The notes beneath the pieces were generated by a model, which ran no database searches, was not told where the DNA came from, and saw only the letters and a program-made list of their open reading frames with translations. Below are positions 47,408 through 56,042 of a stretch of 64,000 nt of DNA, piece by piece (position 1 is the first letter of the stretch; each line of letters begins with the position of its first letter). The DNA is taken from NCBI GenBank assembly GCA_018268465.1, contig JAFDWN010000002.1:221154-285153 (forward strand). Reading direction: 5' to 3'. The position numbers and the translations under genes are program-made. The stretch is from Actinomycetota bacterium (GTDB taxonomy: Bacteria > Actinomycetota > Actinomycetes > Mycobacteriales > Mycobacteriaceae).

Positions 47408-47414
47408 TGGCTGC

Positions 47415-48380
47415 GTGGGCATTCGTGCACCGCGTCGGTCAACCATCGCCCTGGCGGCTGCGGCCACGCTCGCGTCGACCGGTTCCGCCTATGTCGGAGC
47501 CCGCAATCTGCTGAACGGCCAGGCTGTCCAGGCGCGCCGCGTCATCCCCAAGTCCTGGGACGTCCCGCCCCGCGCCGACGGTGTCTACTCCCCCGGCGGC
47601 GGACCGGTGCAGCGGTGGACGCGTGGAGTGCCGTTCGACCTGCACCTCATGGTGTTCGGCGACTCCACCGCCACCGGCTACGGCAGCCACAGCGCCGAGG
47701 AAGTGCCCGGCGTGCTCATCGCACGCGGCCTCGCCGAGGTGTCGGGCCGGCGAATCCGGTTGAGCACCAAGGCAATCGTCGGGGCCACCTCTAAGGGCCT
47801 GGCCGGGCAGATCGACGCCATGTTCGTCGCGGGGCCGCCCCCCGACGCGGCGATCATCATGATCGGGGCCAACGACGTCACCAAACCCAACGGCGTGGGC
47901 CCGTCGGCGCGACGGCTCGGCGCCGCGGTACGGCGGCTCGGGGCCGCCGGAGCCGTCGTCGTGGTGGGCACATGTCCGGATTTCGGTGTGATCACCGCGA
48001 TTCCGCAGCCGCTGCGCTGGGTCGCGCGCCGCATCGGCCTGCGGCTGGCGCGCGCCCAGGCCGTGGCGGTGCGGTCCGCGGGTGGTGTGCCGGTCCCGCT
48101 CGCCGATCTGATGACACCGGCGTTCAGCAAGAATCCCGAGGTCTACTTCTCCGACGACATGTTCCACCCATCGGGAGCGGGCTACGCACTCGCGGGCACT
48201 CAGCTGTTACCTGAGCTGTGCCACGCGTTGGGCGATTGGATCGGCGGCCCCGTCCCCGCACCTCCCCTGCAGTCCCGCAGACCGGACGGCGCCACATTGC
48301 TCGCGCGGGTCGGCGGGATCAGCCGGATCTGGAGGCGGACGACCGGGGTGCCCGCCCCCGTCATCGCGCCGACGGGTTAG
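47415..48380 (+). CDS. SGNH/GDSL-family hydrolase (Rv1075c-like)
   Basis: A 321-residue protein with an N-terminal hydrophobic segment (about 9-28), then an SGNH esterase domain: block I MVFGDSTATGYGS (about 79), block III MIGANDVTKP (about 149) and block V DDMFHPSGAGY (about 253) supplying Ser, Asn and the Asp-His pair. M. tuberculosis Rv1075c is reported as a cell-wall-associated GDSL esterase. Substrate unknown. The GTG at 47415 is leaderless by prediction. It lies 41 bp before fadA3 in the same direction. Confidence 0.88.
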   Translation: MGIRAPRRSTIALAAAATLASTGSAYVGARNLLNGQAVQARRVIPKSWDVPPRADGVYSPGGGPVQRWTRGVPFDLHLMVFGDSTATGYGSHSAEEVPGVLIARGLAEVSGRRIRLSTKAIVGATSKGLAGQIDAMFVAGPPPDAAIIMIGANDVTKPNGVGPSARRLGAAVRRLGAAGAVVVVGTCPDFGVITAIPQPLRWVARRIGLRLARAQAVAVRSAGGVPVPLADLMTPAFSKNPEVYFSDDMFHPSGAGYALAGTQLLPELCHALGDWIGGPVPAPPLQSRRPDGATLLARVGGISRIWRRTTGVPAPVIAPTG

Positions 48381-48421
48381 GTTCTGCTGCAACACCTAGT
48401 GAACCTAGTTGAGGAGGCGTC

Positions 48422-49639
48422 ATGCCCGAAGCCGTCATCGTGTCGACCGCCCGCTCGCCGATTGGACGCGCCAACAAGGGTTCGCTGGTCGAGATGCGCC
48501 CCGACGACCTGGCGGTCCAGATGATCCGCGCCGCACTGGACAAGGTGCCCGCGCTCGACCCGTACACCATCGACGACCTGATGCTGGGCTGCGGCCAGCC
48601 CGGCGGTGAGGCGGGGTTCAACATCGCCCGCACGGTGGCGGTCCAACTCGGCTACGACACCCTGTCCGCAACCACCGTCCAGCGCTACTGTTCGTCGTCG
48701 CTGCAGACCACCCGGATGGCGTTCCACGCGATCAAGGCGGGTGAGGGCAGCGCATTCGTCTCCGCGGGGGTGGAAACCGTGTCGCGGTTCGCCAAGGGCA
48801 CCCCCGACGGCTGGCCGGACACGAAGAACCCGCTCTACGCGGCAGCTCAACAACGCTCGGCGCAGGCCGCCGCCGGCGCCACGGAATGGCACGACCCGCG
48901 CAGCGAGGGGGCGTTGCCCGATGTGTACCTGGCGATGGGGCAGACCGCGGAAAACGTCGCGATCTACACCGGAATCGGCCGGGAGGACCAGGACCACTGG
49001 GCGGTGCGCAGCCAGAACCGCGCCGAGGAGGCGATCGCGTCGGGGTTCTTCGCCAGGGAGATCGCCCCGGTGACGCTGCCCGACGGCACCACGGTCTCCA
49101 AGGACGACGGTCCGCGCCCCGGCACCACCTACGAGGCGATCAGCCAGCTCAAACCCGTGTTCCGGCCCAACGGCACGATCACCGCCGGCAATGCCTGCCC
49201 GCTCAACGACGGCGCTGCCGCGGTGGTGATCATGAGCGACACCAGGGCGAAGGATCTGGGGCTGACCCCGCTGGCACGTATCGTCTCGACCGGTGTGTCG
49301 GCCCTGTCCCCGGAGATCATGGGTTTGGGCCCCATCGAGGCGACGAAGAAGGCTCTCGCCATCGCCGGGATGTCGATCGGCGACATCGACCTCTACGAGA
49401 TCAACGAGGCGTTCGCCGTCCAGGTGCTCGGCTCGGCCCGCGCGCTGGGGATGGACGAGGACCGGCTCAACGTCTCCGGCGGCGCGATCGCGCTCGGGCA
49501 TCCGTTCGGGATGACCGGTGCGCGGATCACCGCCACGCTGCTGAACAACCTGCAGACCCGCGACGAGACGTTCGGCCTGGAAACCATGTGCGTCGGCGGC
49601 GGGCAGGGTATGGCGATGATCGTGGAGCGCCTGTCGTAG
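48422..49639 (+). CDS. fadA3: Acetyl-CoA acetyltransferase / 3-ketoacyl-CoA thiolase
   Basis: A 405-residue thiolase. The acyl-accepting cysteine is C90 in VQRYCSSSLQTT; the other catalytic residues appear in NEAFAVQVLG (about 322), ALGHPFGMTGAR (about 359) and the base cysteine in ETMCVGGGQGMA (about 391). Thiolases run the last step of beta-oxidation or condense acetyl-CoA units; chain-length preference cannot be read. Same length and place as Rv1074c. A strong GAGGAGG precedes the ATG by 5 nt. Two copies of ACCTAGT 9 bp apart precede it, a possible operator. It ends at a perfect hairpin terminator. Confidence 0.93.
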   Translation: MPEAVIVSTARSPIGRANKGSLVEMRPDDLAVQMIRAALDKVPALDPYTIDDLMLGCGQPGGEAGFNIARTVAVQLGYDTLSATTVQRYCSSSLQTTRMAFHAIKAGEGSAFVSAGVETVSRFAKGTPDGWPDTKNPLYAAAQQRSAQAAAGATEWHDPRSEGALPDVYLAMGQTAENVAIYTGIGREDQDHWAVRSQNRAEEAIASGFFAREIAPVTLPDGTTVSKDDGPRPGTTYEAISQLKPVFRPNGTITAGNACPLNDGAAAVVIMSDTRAKDLGLTPLARIVSTGVSALSPEIMGLGPIEATKKALAIAGMSIGDIDLYEINEAFAVQVLGSARALGMDEDRLNVSGGAIALGHPFGMTGARITATLLNNLQTRDETFGLETMCVGGGQGMAMIVERLS

Positions 49640-49726
49640 CCGATCGTCCGCGTTGATTCTGCGGTGAGATCGTCATCTGAGAAGAAACGCGATCTGTGCG
49701 CGGACCCACATGCAAAGGACAAAGAG

Positions 49727-49755
49727 AAAGCCCGGCACCGCCTATGCCGGGCTTT
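49727..49755. terminator. Strong bidirectional intrinsic terminator
   Basis: AAAGCCCGGC and GCCGGGCTTT form a perfect 10-bp stem with a 9-nt loop between the convergent fadA3 and Bax-inhibitor genes. On the minus strand it is followed by CTCTTTGTCCTTT, a classical T-rich tail; on the plus strand the stem itself ends in TTT. Confidence 0.85.
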
Positions 49756-49768
49756 CCATGAACGGCTG

Positions 49769-50623
49769 CTAGTCGTTTTGGAAGTAACTCAGCAGCCGCA
49801 GGATTTCGAGATACAGCCAGACCAGGGTGACGGTCAGGCCGAGGGCAATGCCCCACGCGGCCTTCTCCGGCGCGCCGGCGCGGATCATCTGGTCGGCCGC
49901 ATCGAAGTCGATGAGGAAGCTGAACGCCGCCAGACCGATGACGAACAGCGAGAACAGGATCGCGATCGGACCGCCGCTGCGCAGGCCAAGACCCTCACCG
50001 CCGCCGACGCCGAAGATCGCCAGGACGAAGTTGCCGAGCATCAGGGCCAGCGCGCCGAACATCGCCGCGACGATGAAGCGGGTGAGCTTCGGTGTGACGC
50101 GGATGGCGCCGGTCTTGTAGACCACCAGCATGCCGAAGAACACACCGAACGTGCCAAGCACCGCCTGGCTGATCATCACCCCGGCGTTGGCGCCGGAGAC
50201 CAGCACATTGGTGAACAGGAACGAGATGGCGCCGACGAACAGGCCTTCCAGCGCCGCGTAGGTCAGCACCACAGCGGGGTTGTCCTGCTTACGCGCGAAC
50301 ATCGCGATCAGCACGACCACCAGGCCACCGAGGCCACCGATCAGGACGAGCGGCATCGCCAGGGCCATGTTGCTCGAGACGAGGAAGAAGGACACCACCG
50401 CGACCGCCGACAGCACGGCCAGCGTGATGCCGGTCTTGGTGACGACGTCGTCGATTGTCAGCGGCCGGGAAACACCGGTCTGCCGCTGGTCAGGGTACTG
50501 AGTCGGGTAGGGCTCGGCGTGTACCTGCTGGGCACCGTAGCCCGCGGCCCCGGAACCGAATGTCGCGTACCCGCCCTCATTCTTGGGCAGGCGGCGAAAA
50601 ACCGGGTTACTGGTCTCGCGCAC
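49769..50623 (-). CDS. Bax inhibitor-1/YccA-family membrane protein
   Basis: A 284-residue protein with a 60-residue cytoplasmic N-terminus rich in Tyr/Gln/Pro and seven membrane helices (about 65-280) including FLIDFDAADQMI and the terminal LEILRLLSYF, a BI-1/YccA family hallmark. Relatives conduct Ca2+ or bind proteases; the role here is unknown (Rv1072 by position). I set the start at the GTG ending at 50623, with GAGAGGA 8 nt upstream, dropping about 41 residues of the longer open frame that look non-coding. It converges on fadA3 at the terminator. Confidence 0.88.
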   Translation of the reverse strand: MRETSNPVFRRLPKNEGGYATFGSGAAGYGAQQVHAEPYPTQYPDQRQTGVSRPLTIDDVVTKTGITLAVLSAVAVVSFFLVSSNMALAMPLVLIGGLGGLVVVLIAMFARKQDNPAVVLTYAALEGLFVGAISFLFTNVLVSGANAGVMISQAVLGTFGVFFGMLVVYKTGAIRVTPKLTRFIVAAMFGALALMLGNFVLAIFGVGGGEGLGLRSGGPIAILFSLFVIGLAAFSFLIDFDAADQMIRAGAPEKAAWGIALGLTVTLVWLYLEILRLLSYFQND

Positions 50624-50783
50624 CGTCGGGATCCTCTCGTGTGCTGTGGTTCGACTGCTGACGAACACCTGATCAACGAACGTGGCACGGGCAAGGTTCC
50701 CGCCGGCACCTGGCTTTCTGGGAACTTCCTGTGTCAATCCGAGCAAAACCTTACCCGGGGCGCGGAGCCGGGGCGCAACGATC

Positions 50784-50789
50784 TACATT
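50784..50789 (+). promoter_or_regulatory. -10 box (TACATT) for leaderless echA9
   Basis: TACATT is followed by 8 nt and the GTG at 50798; no Shine-Dalgarno is present. Confidence 0.5.
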
Positions 50790-50797
50790 GCTACTTC

Positions 50798-51835
50798 GTG
50801 ACCGCCGAAAACGAGGATATCCTAGTAAGTGTCGCCGGAGGTGTCGGCCGGGTGACGCTGAACCGCGCCAAGGCCCTCAACTCCCTCACCCACGACATGG
50901 TGACGGCGCTGGGGAAACAGCTGCTGACCTGGCAGGACGACACCGCCGTACGGGCGGTCCTGCTCGACGGCGCCGGTGACCGGGGCCTGTGCGCGGGCGG
51001 CGACATCGTGGCGATCTATCACAGCGCCAAGGGTGACGGAGAACAGGCCCGGCAGTTCTGGCAGGACGAATACCGGCTCAACGCGCTGATCGGCCGCTAT
51101 CCCAAACCGTATGTGGCGTTGATGGACGGGCTCGTCATGGGCGGCGGAGTCGGCGTCAGCGCACACGCCGCCCACCGGATCGTCACCGACACCACCAAGA
51201 TGGCGATGCCCGAGGTCGGCATCGGCCTGATCCCCGACGTCGGCGGCACGGCTCTGCTCGCCCGGGCGCCGGGCCGGCTCGGCCTGCACGCCGCCCTGAC
51301 CGGGGCGCCGTTCACCGGTGCCGATGCCATCGCGATGGGATTCGCCGACCACTTCGTGCCGCACGTCGCGCTGCGCGAGTTCACCGACACCTTCGTCGCC
51401 GACGGCATCGCCGCGGCGCTGGCCGCGCACACCGTCGAACCTCCGCCCAGCCCGCTTCTGCAGCAGCGCGACTGGATCGACGAGTGTTATGCGGGCGATA
51501 CGGTCATCGACATCGTGGCGGCGCTGCGCGGCCACGACGCGGGTCCCGCCAACGACGCCGCCAACCTCATCGCCACCCGCTCGCCGATCGCCCTGTCGGT
51601 CGCGCTGGAATCCGTACGCCGGGCCGCCGCACTGGAGACACTGGAGGACGTGCTGCGCCAGGAGTTCCGCACCACGTGCGCCGCACTGCGGTCCCACGAC
51701 CTCGTCGAGGGCATCCGGGCCCAGATCATCGACAAGGACCGCAACCCGAAATGGTCGCCCGGGTCCTTGGCGGCGGTCACTCGCGCCGACATCGACGCCT
51801 ACTTCGCCTCCGCCGACCCCGACCTGACGTTCTAG
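50798..51835 (+). CDS. echA9: 3-Hydroxyisobutyryl-CoA hydrolase-like (EchA9)
   Basis: A 345-residue crotonase-fold protein, the same length as Rv1071c. The oxyanion motifs are [13 protein letters not shown] (about 62) and [13 protein letters not shown] (about 106), and the acid segment [14 protein letters not shown] (about 135) with the C-terminal extension ([22 protein letters not shown]) are typical of 3-hydroxyisobutyryl-CoA hydrolases of valine breakdown. Other short hydroxyacyl-CoA substrates are possible. The GTG at 50798 is a predicted leaderless start. EchA8 follows 7 bp later, so they form one unit. Confidence 0.9.
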   Translation: MTAENEDILVSVAGGVGRVTLNRAKALNSLTHDMVTALGKQLLTWQDDTAVRAVLLDGAGDRGLCAGGDIVAIYHSAKGDGEQARQFWQDEYRLNALIGRYPKPYVALMDGLVMGGGVGVSAHAAHRIVTDTTKMAMPEVGIGLIPDVGGTALLARAPGRLGLHAALTGAPFTGADAIAMGFADHFVPHVALREFTDTFVADGIAAALAAHTVEPPPSPLLQQRDWIDECYAGDTVIDIVAALRGHDAGPANDAANLIATRSPIALSVALESVRRAAALETLEDVLRQEFRTTCAALRSHDLVEGIRAQIIDKDRNPKWSPGSLAAVTRADIDAYFASADPDLTF

Positions 51836-51842
51836 GAGAGAT

Positions 51843-52619
51843 ATGACCGACTACGAGACCATCCTCGTCACCCGCGACGCGCGCGTCGGCACCATCACGC
51901 TGAACCGGCCCAAAGCGCTCAACGCGCTCAACACCCGGGTGATGGCGGAAGTCACCGCTGCCGCAGCCGAATTCGATGCGGATCCGGGAATCGGCGCGAT
52001 CATCCTCACCGGCAGCGAGAAGGCCTTCGCCGCGGGGGCGGACATCAAGGAGATGGCCGAACTGTCGTTCGCCGACGTATTCGCCGCCGACTTCTTCGCC
52101 GCCTGGGGCGATTTCGCCGCCACCCGGACGCCGACGATCGCCGCGGTGGCGGGATACGCCCTCGGCGGCGGCTGCGAACTCGCGATGATGTGCGATGTCC
52201 TCATCGCCGCGGACACCGCGAAATTCGGCCAGCCCGAAATCAAACTCGGGGTGCTGCCAGGTATGGGCGGCAGCCAGCGACTGACCCGCGCCATCGGCAA
52301 GGCCAAGGCCATGGATCTCATCCTCACCGGCCGCACGATCGGCGCCGAGGAGGCCGAACGGGCCGGATTGGTCTCGCGGGTGGTGCCCGCGGAGACACTG
52401 CTCGACGAAGCCAGACGTGTGGCCACCACCATCTCGGAGATGTCGCTGTCGGCGGCGCGGATGGCCAAGGAGGCCGTCAACCGCGCCTTCGAGTCCACAC
52501 TCGCCGAAGGTCTGCTCTACGAACGGCGGCTGTTCCATTCGGCGTTCGCGACCGACGACCAGACCGAGGGTATGGCCGCGTTCACCGAGAAGCGTCCCCC
52601 AAACTTCACGCACCGCTGA
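51843..52619 (+). CDS. echA8: Enoyl-CoA hydratase EchA8
   Basis: A 258-residue crotonase that hydrates trans-2-enoyl-CoA in beta-oxidation. Oxyanion motif [10 protein letters not shown] (about 62) and the two catalytic glutamates in [11 protein letters not shown] (about 116) and [14 protein letters not shown] (about 136) are all present, which supports true hydratase activity. Length matches Rv1070c (257). The ATG at 51843 follows AGGAGA by 2-3 nt and starts 7 bp after the echA9 stop. The next gene begins 15 bp later but has its own leaderless promoter. Confidence 0.94.
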   Translation: MTDYETILVTRDARVGTITLNRPKALNALNTRVMAEVTAAAAEFDADPGIGAIILTGSEKAFAAGADIKEMAELSFADVFAADFFAAWGDFAATRTPTIAAVAGYALGGGCELAMMCDVLIAADTAKFGQPEIKLGVLPGMGGSQRLTRAIGKAKAMDLILTGRTIGAEEAERAGLVSRVVPAETLLDEARRVATTISEMSLSAARMAKEAVNRAFESTLAEGLLYERRLFHSAFATDDQTEGMAAFTEKRPPNFTHR

Positions 52620-52622
52620 GGC

Positions 52623-52628
52623 TAAAGT
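52623..52628 (+). promoter_or_regulatory. -10 box (TAAAGT) for the leaderless alpha/beta-hydrolase gene
   Basis: TAAAGT lies 4 nt past the echA8 stop and 6 nt before the GTG at 52635. Confidence 0.5.
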
Positions 52629-52634
52629 GCTCTG

Positions 52635-54398
52635 GTGACAGAACCCGGCCCGGACAAGCCGAACGAGGACCAGCGTGCCGATAGCAGCGACGCCGCCGTC
52701 GTCACAACGGAGCCACCGAAGGAGCCCGAACGGGAGCCCGACACCCGGCCGGCGCCTACCGCCAAACCGCCCTGGTGGATCCGGCGTTACACGTTCTTCG
52801 GCACCGCGGTCGGGCTGGTCTTCATCTTTCTGTCGCTGACGCCGTCACTGCTGCCGCGCGGCCCGCTGTTCCAGGGTTTGGTCAGTGGTGGTGCGGGGGC
52901 GATCGGATACCTGCTCGGCGTGTTCAGCGTCTGGCTGGTGCGTTACATGCGCAGCAAGGACACCAGCCCCGCCGCGCCGCGCTGGGCGTGGTTGGCGCTG
53001 GCCGCGGTGGGCCTGATCGGCATGATCGGCATGCAGTTCATGTTCCACCGCTGGCAGGACAACGTCCGCGATCTGATGGGCGTGCCGCACCTGAAGTGGT
53101 TCAACTACCCGCAGGCCGCGCTGTTGGCGCTCATCGTGCTGTTCATCCTCGTCGAGATCGGTCAGCTGGTCCGCCGGATCGTGCTGTTCCTGGTGCGCCA
53201 GCTCGAGCGGGTGGCGCCGCCGCGAGTGTCGGGCGTGGTCGCCGTCGGGCTGGTGGTGGCGTTGACGATCGCGCTGCTCAACGGGGTGGTCGCACGCGCG
53301 GCCATGGACTGGCTCAACAACACCTTCGAATCGGTGAACAACGAAGACTCCCCCGACACCGCGGCCCCGACGACGCCGCTTCGTTCCGGCGGCCCGGAGT
53401 CGCTGGTGTCCTGGGAGTCGTTGGGCCACCAGGGCCGCATCTTCATCTCCGGCGGCCCCACCGTCGACGAGCTGACCGAATTCAACGGTGCGCCGGCCAC
53501 CGAGCCCATCCGGGCCTACGCCGGCATGGGCTCGGCCGACGACATCCGCGCCACGGCCGAGATGGCCGCGCGTGAACTCCTGCGCACCGGTGGGCTGAAC
53601 CGCGCGGTCGTCGCCGTCGCCACCACCACGGGGACCGGCTGGATCAACGAGGCGGAGGCGTCGGCGCTGGAGTACATGTACAACGGCAACACCGCGATCG
53701 TGTCCATGCAGTACTCGTTCCTGCCCAGCTGGATCTCATTCCTCGTCGACAAGGAGAACGCCCGCCAGGCCGGTCAGGCACTGTTCGAAGCGGTCGACGA
53801 ACTGGTCCGCGCGATGCCGGAGGCCAGCAGGCCCAAACTGGTCGTATTCGGTGAGAGTCTGGGGTCCTTCGGCGGCGAAGCGCCGTTCCTGAGCCTGAAC
53901 AACCTGGTGGCCCGCACGGACGGAGCGCTGTTCTCCGGCCCGACGTTCAACAACACGATCTGGACGGACCTGACCGCCAACCGGGATCCGGGTTCGCCGA
54001 TGTGGCTGCCGATCTACGAGGACGGCGAGAGTGTGCGGTTCGTCGCCCGGCCGGATGATCTCGGGCGCCCCGACGCGCCGTGGAGCTATCCGCGCGTGGT
54101 CTATCTGCAGCACGCGTCCGATCCGATCGCCTGGTGGACGCCGGATCTGCTGTTCCGCGAACCGGATTGGCTTCGCGAGCCCCGCGGCTACGACGTGTCA
54201 CCGCGGATGGACTGGATCCCGATCGTGACGTTCCTGCAGGTTTCGGCGGATATGGCCGTCGCGGTGGAGGTTCCCGACGGGCACGGCCACGTCTACGTCC
54301 GCGATGTCGTCAACGGGTGGGCGGCCGTGATGCAGCCGCCGGGCTGGACGCCGGAGAAGACGGAGCGGCTGCGGCCGATCATGCGTTCCGACGAGTAG
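52635..54398 (+). CDS. Membrane-bound alpha/beta-hydrolase (Rv1069c-like)
   Basis: A 587-residue protein, the same length as Rv1069c. A disordered proline-rich N-terminus (1-45) is followed by five membrane helices (about 52-225) and a large alpha/beta-hydrolase domain (about 255-585) with the nucleophile motif VFGESLGSFGGEAPF (about 405), GPTFNNTIW and a terminal histidine in DGHGHVYVRD. The orientation probably places the catalytic domain outside or at the membrane. Substrate unknown. Leaderless GTG start predicted. It converges with the rhodanese gene, 6 bp between stops. Confidence 0.86.
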   Translation: MTEPGPDKPNEDQRADSSDAAVVTTEPPKEPEREPDTRPAPTAKPPWWIRRYTFFGTAVGLVFIFLSLTPSLLPRGPLFQGLVSGGAGAIGYLLGVFSVWLVRYMRSKDTSPAAPRWAWLALAAVGLIGMIGMQFMFHRWQDNVRDLMGVPHLKWFNYPQAALLALIVLFILVEIGQLVRRIVLFLVRQLERVAPPRVSGVVAVGLVVALTIALLNGVVARAAMDWLNNTFESVNNEDSPDTAAPTTPLRSGGPESLVSWESLGHQGRIFISGGPTVDELTEFNGAPATEPIRAYAGMGSADDIRATAEMAARELLRTGGLNRAVVAVATTTGTGWINEAEASALEYMYNGNTAIVSMQYSFLPSWISFLVDKENARQAGQALFEAVDELVRAMPEASRPKLVVFGESLGSFGGEAPFLSLNNLVARTDGALFSGPTFNNTIWTDLTANRDPGSPMWLPIYEDGESVRFVARPDDLGRPDAPWSYPRVVYLQHASDPIAWWTPDLLFREPDWLREPRGYDVSPRMDWIPIVTFLQVSADMAVAVEVPDGHGHVYVRDVVNGWAAVMQPPGWTPEKTERLRPIMRSDE

Positions 54399-54404
54399 CG
54401 CGAA

Positions 54405-54797
54405 TCAGGACAGCGCGCCCAGCACGCCGTCGGCCGCCAGCGCCCGATATCCACCGATAACATCGGTGGCGCGGTGCAATCCGAGGTCCTGCAACGCGGC
54501 GGCGGCCAGGCTGGAGGTGTAGCCCTCCGAGCACAGCACGATCCACTCGACGTCGTCGCCGGCGGCCTGCGGCAGCCGGGCGTCGCTGGTGGGATCGCAC
54601 CGCCACTCGAGCACGTTGCGTTCGATCACCAGCGCCGCGGGCACCTCACCCTCGAGGTCGCGCTGTGCCTGCGGGCGGATATCGACGAGTAGTGCGCCCC
54701 GCCCGAGTGCGCCGGGCACCTCGGCGGCGGGCATCCGGCGCAGCCGCGACCGCGCCTGGGCGAGCAGGGTGTCGACGCGGCTCTGCTGCGCCGCCAT
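54405..54797 (-). CDS. Rhodanese-like sulfurtransferase
   Basis: A 130-residue single rhodanese domain. The active-site loop begins with the cysteine in VLCSEGYTSSLAA (about residue 89), the length of loop seen in sulfurtransferases, and DIRP precedes it as the conserved N-terminal aspartate motif. It would carry persulfide sulfur. Its ATG overlaps the stop of the cysteine dioxygenase gene by one base (TGATG), so the two are translated together, fitting joint handling of cysteine sulfur. Matches Rv1066. Confidence 0.9.
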   Translation of the reverse strand: MAAQQSRVDTLLAQARSRLRRMPAAEVPGALGRGALLVDIRPQAQRDLEGEVPAALVIERNVLEWRCDPTSDARLPQAAGDDVEWIVLCSEGYTSSLAAAALQDLGLHRATDVIGGYRALAADGVLGALS

Positions 54798-55372
54798 CAG
54801 CCCTCCGGCCCGTCGGTGAGCTCGGTACGCCTGCGGCGCACCGTGTTTCGCGACGTCACCTCGTAGTACGACATGGCCGTCAGCGGCGGTGAGTACGCGT
54901 GCACGCTGAGGGTCGGACCGGCGGGCGCCGCGGTGCGGCGGCGGGGGCGCGACGGCGCGGCGCTCCACACCACGTCGTGAACCCAGCCCAGCGGGAATGC
55001 CGCCTGATCGCCGGCGTCGAGTCGGCGCCGGCGCAATGCCTCACCGTCCCAGCGTGTTTCGGACAGCGCACCGGAAATCACCGTCAACGCGCCCAGCGAC
55101 CCACCGTGGTCGTGCAATTCGGTGGACCGTTCGGGCACCCAGCTGATCAGCCAGATGTCCAGTTCGTCGTCCCCGTGCAAACGGGTGTACCAACGGTCGT
55201 CGCCGGGCACCCCGCCGCGCGGGAAGACGTGGTCGTACCGGCCGCTGAGGACGTCGTCGGCGGCGTGATCGGTCGCGCGCAACAGGTCGGGCAGCCGCAG
55301 CCGGGTGGGTGCGGACACCGCGGGGGCGGTGGAGACGGTCGGGCGCACGGCGACGGAATGAACGCTGGACAT
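54797..55372 (-). CDS. Cysteine dioxygenase (cupin)
   Basis: A 191-residue cupin of the cysteine dioxygenase type. The iron-binding histidines appear in ELHDHGGSLGALTV (about residue 87) and LGWVHDVVW (about 131). The enzyme oxidises cysteine to cysteine sulfinate with O2; related thiol dioxygenases use 3-mercaptopropionate and cannot be excluded. The start follows GGAG by 10 nt. It is first in a two-gene unit with the rhodanese and is divergent from lpqV. Corresponds to Rv1065. Confidence 0.87.
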   Translation of the reverse strand: MSSVHSVAVRPTVSTAPAVSAPTRLRLPDLLRATDHAADDVLSGRYDHVFPRGGVPGDDRWYTRLHGDDELDIWLISWVPERSTELHDHGGSLGALTVISGALSETRWDGEALRRRRLDAGDQAAFPLGWVHDVVWSAAPSRPRRRTAAPAGPTLSVHAYSPPLTAMSYYEVTSRNTVRRRRTELTDGPEG

Positions 55373-55482
55373 GGCGAAAGGGCTCCAGGAGATGAGGTCG
55401 GATCGGGTCGGCTGCGGTGAATCACCGAGCCGGACAACACTCCCGATATCCGGTCTGCCCCAACACGGCCGCCAGTGTTGCA

Positions 55483-55488
55483 TAGATT
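55483..55488 (+). promoter_or_regulatory. -10 box (TAGATT) for leaderless lpqV
   Basis: TAGATT is followed by 6 nt and the ATG at 55495, with no ribosome-binding site. Confidence 0.55.
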
Positions 55489-55494
55489 GTCGGC

Positions 55495-55953
55495 ATGCGC
55501 AGCCACCTGCCGGCCGGGACCCCGCCGCGGCGTCTCGCCGCGGCGGCGTGGGTGTCGGCCGTGGTGGTGGCGTTGGCGGCCTGCACCTCGAACGACGAAG
55601 CGACCCATCCGCCGCCTCCCCCGACCAGCGCGGCCGGGCCCGCCGCGAGCGCGCCGGCCGCCGGCCCGGCGCCCGCCGACGGGGTTTCCCCGGGTGGGGT
55701 GACGACGTCGGTGAACGCGCCCGCCGCGTCGACCGAGGAGCAGTACTTCCAGGCCTGCTACGCCGCCAAGGTGTGGATGGAACAGCAGGGCGGACATCCG
55801 AAAGACCAGATCGAGCCGTATCTGGCGACGTTGCAGTCCGCCGACCAGGCCGGCCCCGGCACGTTCGGCGTGCCGTGGTCGCAGCTGTCGGCCGATGCGC
55901 AGGCCGCGGTCATCGTGGCGGTCCAGGCCGCCGCCGACGCACTGTGCGGCTGA
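55495..55953 (+). CDS. lpqV: Lipoprotein LpqV
   Basis: A 152-residue exported lipoprotein. The signal peptide (1-29) ends with the lipobox VALAAC, C30 being the lipidated residue. A proline/alanine-rich linker (35-75) leads to a small C-terminal domain (about 78-152) with EEQYFQACYAAKVWM and two further cysteines that could pair. Function unknown; size and place match Rv1064c. Leaderless start predicted. It converges on the patatin gene 89 bp away. Confidence 0.87.
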   Translation: MRSHLPAGTPPRRLAAAAWVSAVVVALAACTSNDEATHPPPPPTSAAGPAASAPAAGPAPADGVSPGGVTTSVNAPAASTEEQYFQACYAAKVWMEQQGGHPKDQIEPYLATLQSADQAGPGTFGVPWSQLSADAQAAVIVAVQAAADALCG

Positions 55954-56042
55954 GTTCGGATCTCATTGAGAGAAACTCCGCACGATCGGGCGCCGACCAC
56001 GCCTCGCTCACGCGGCGCGTTCCATGCGGCACGCCGCGCGTT

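Noticed and set aside
49664..50797. Open frame that would extend echA9 by more than 350 residues
   Set aside because: It is antisense to the Bax-inhibitor gene and low complexity. The GTG at 50798 gives the exact family length with a -10 box at leaderless spacing.
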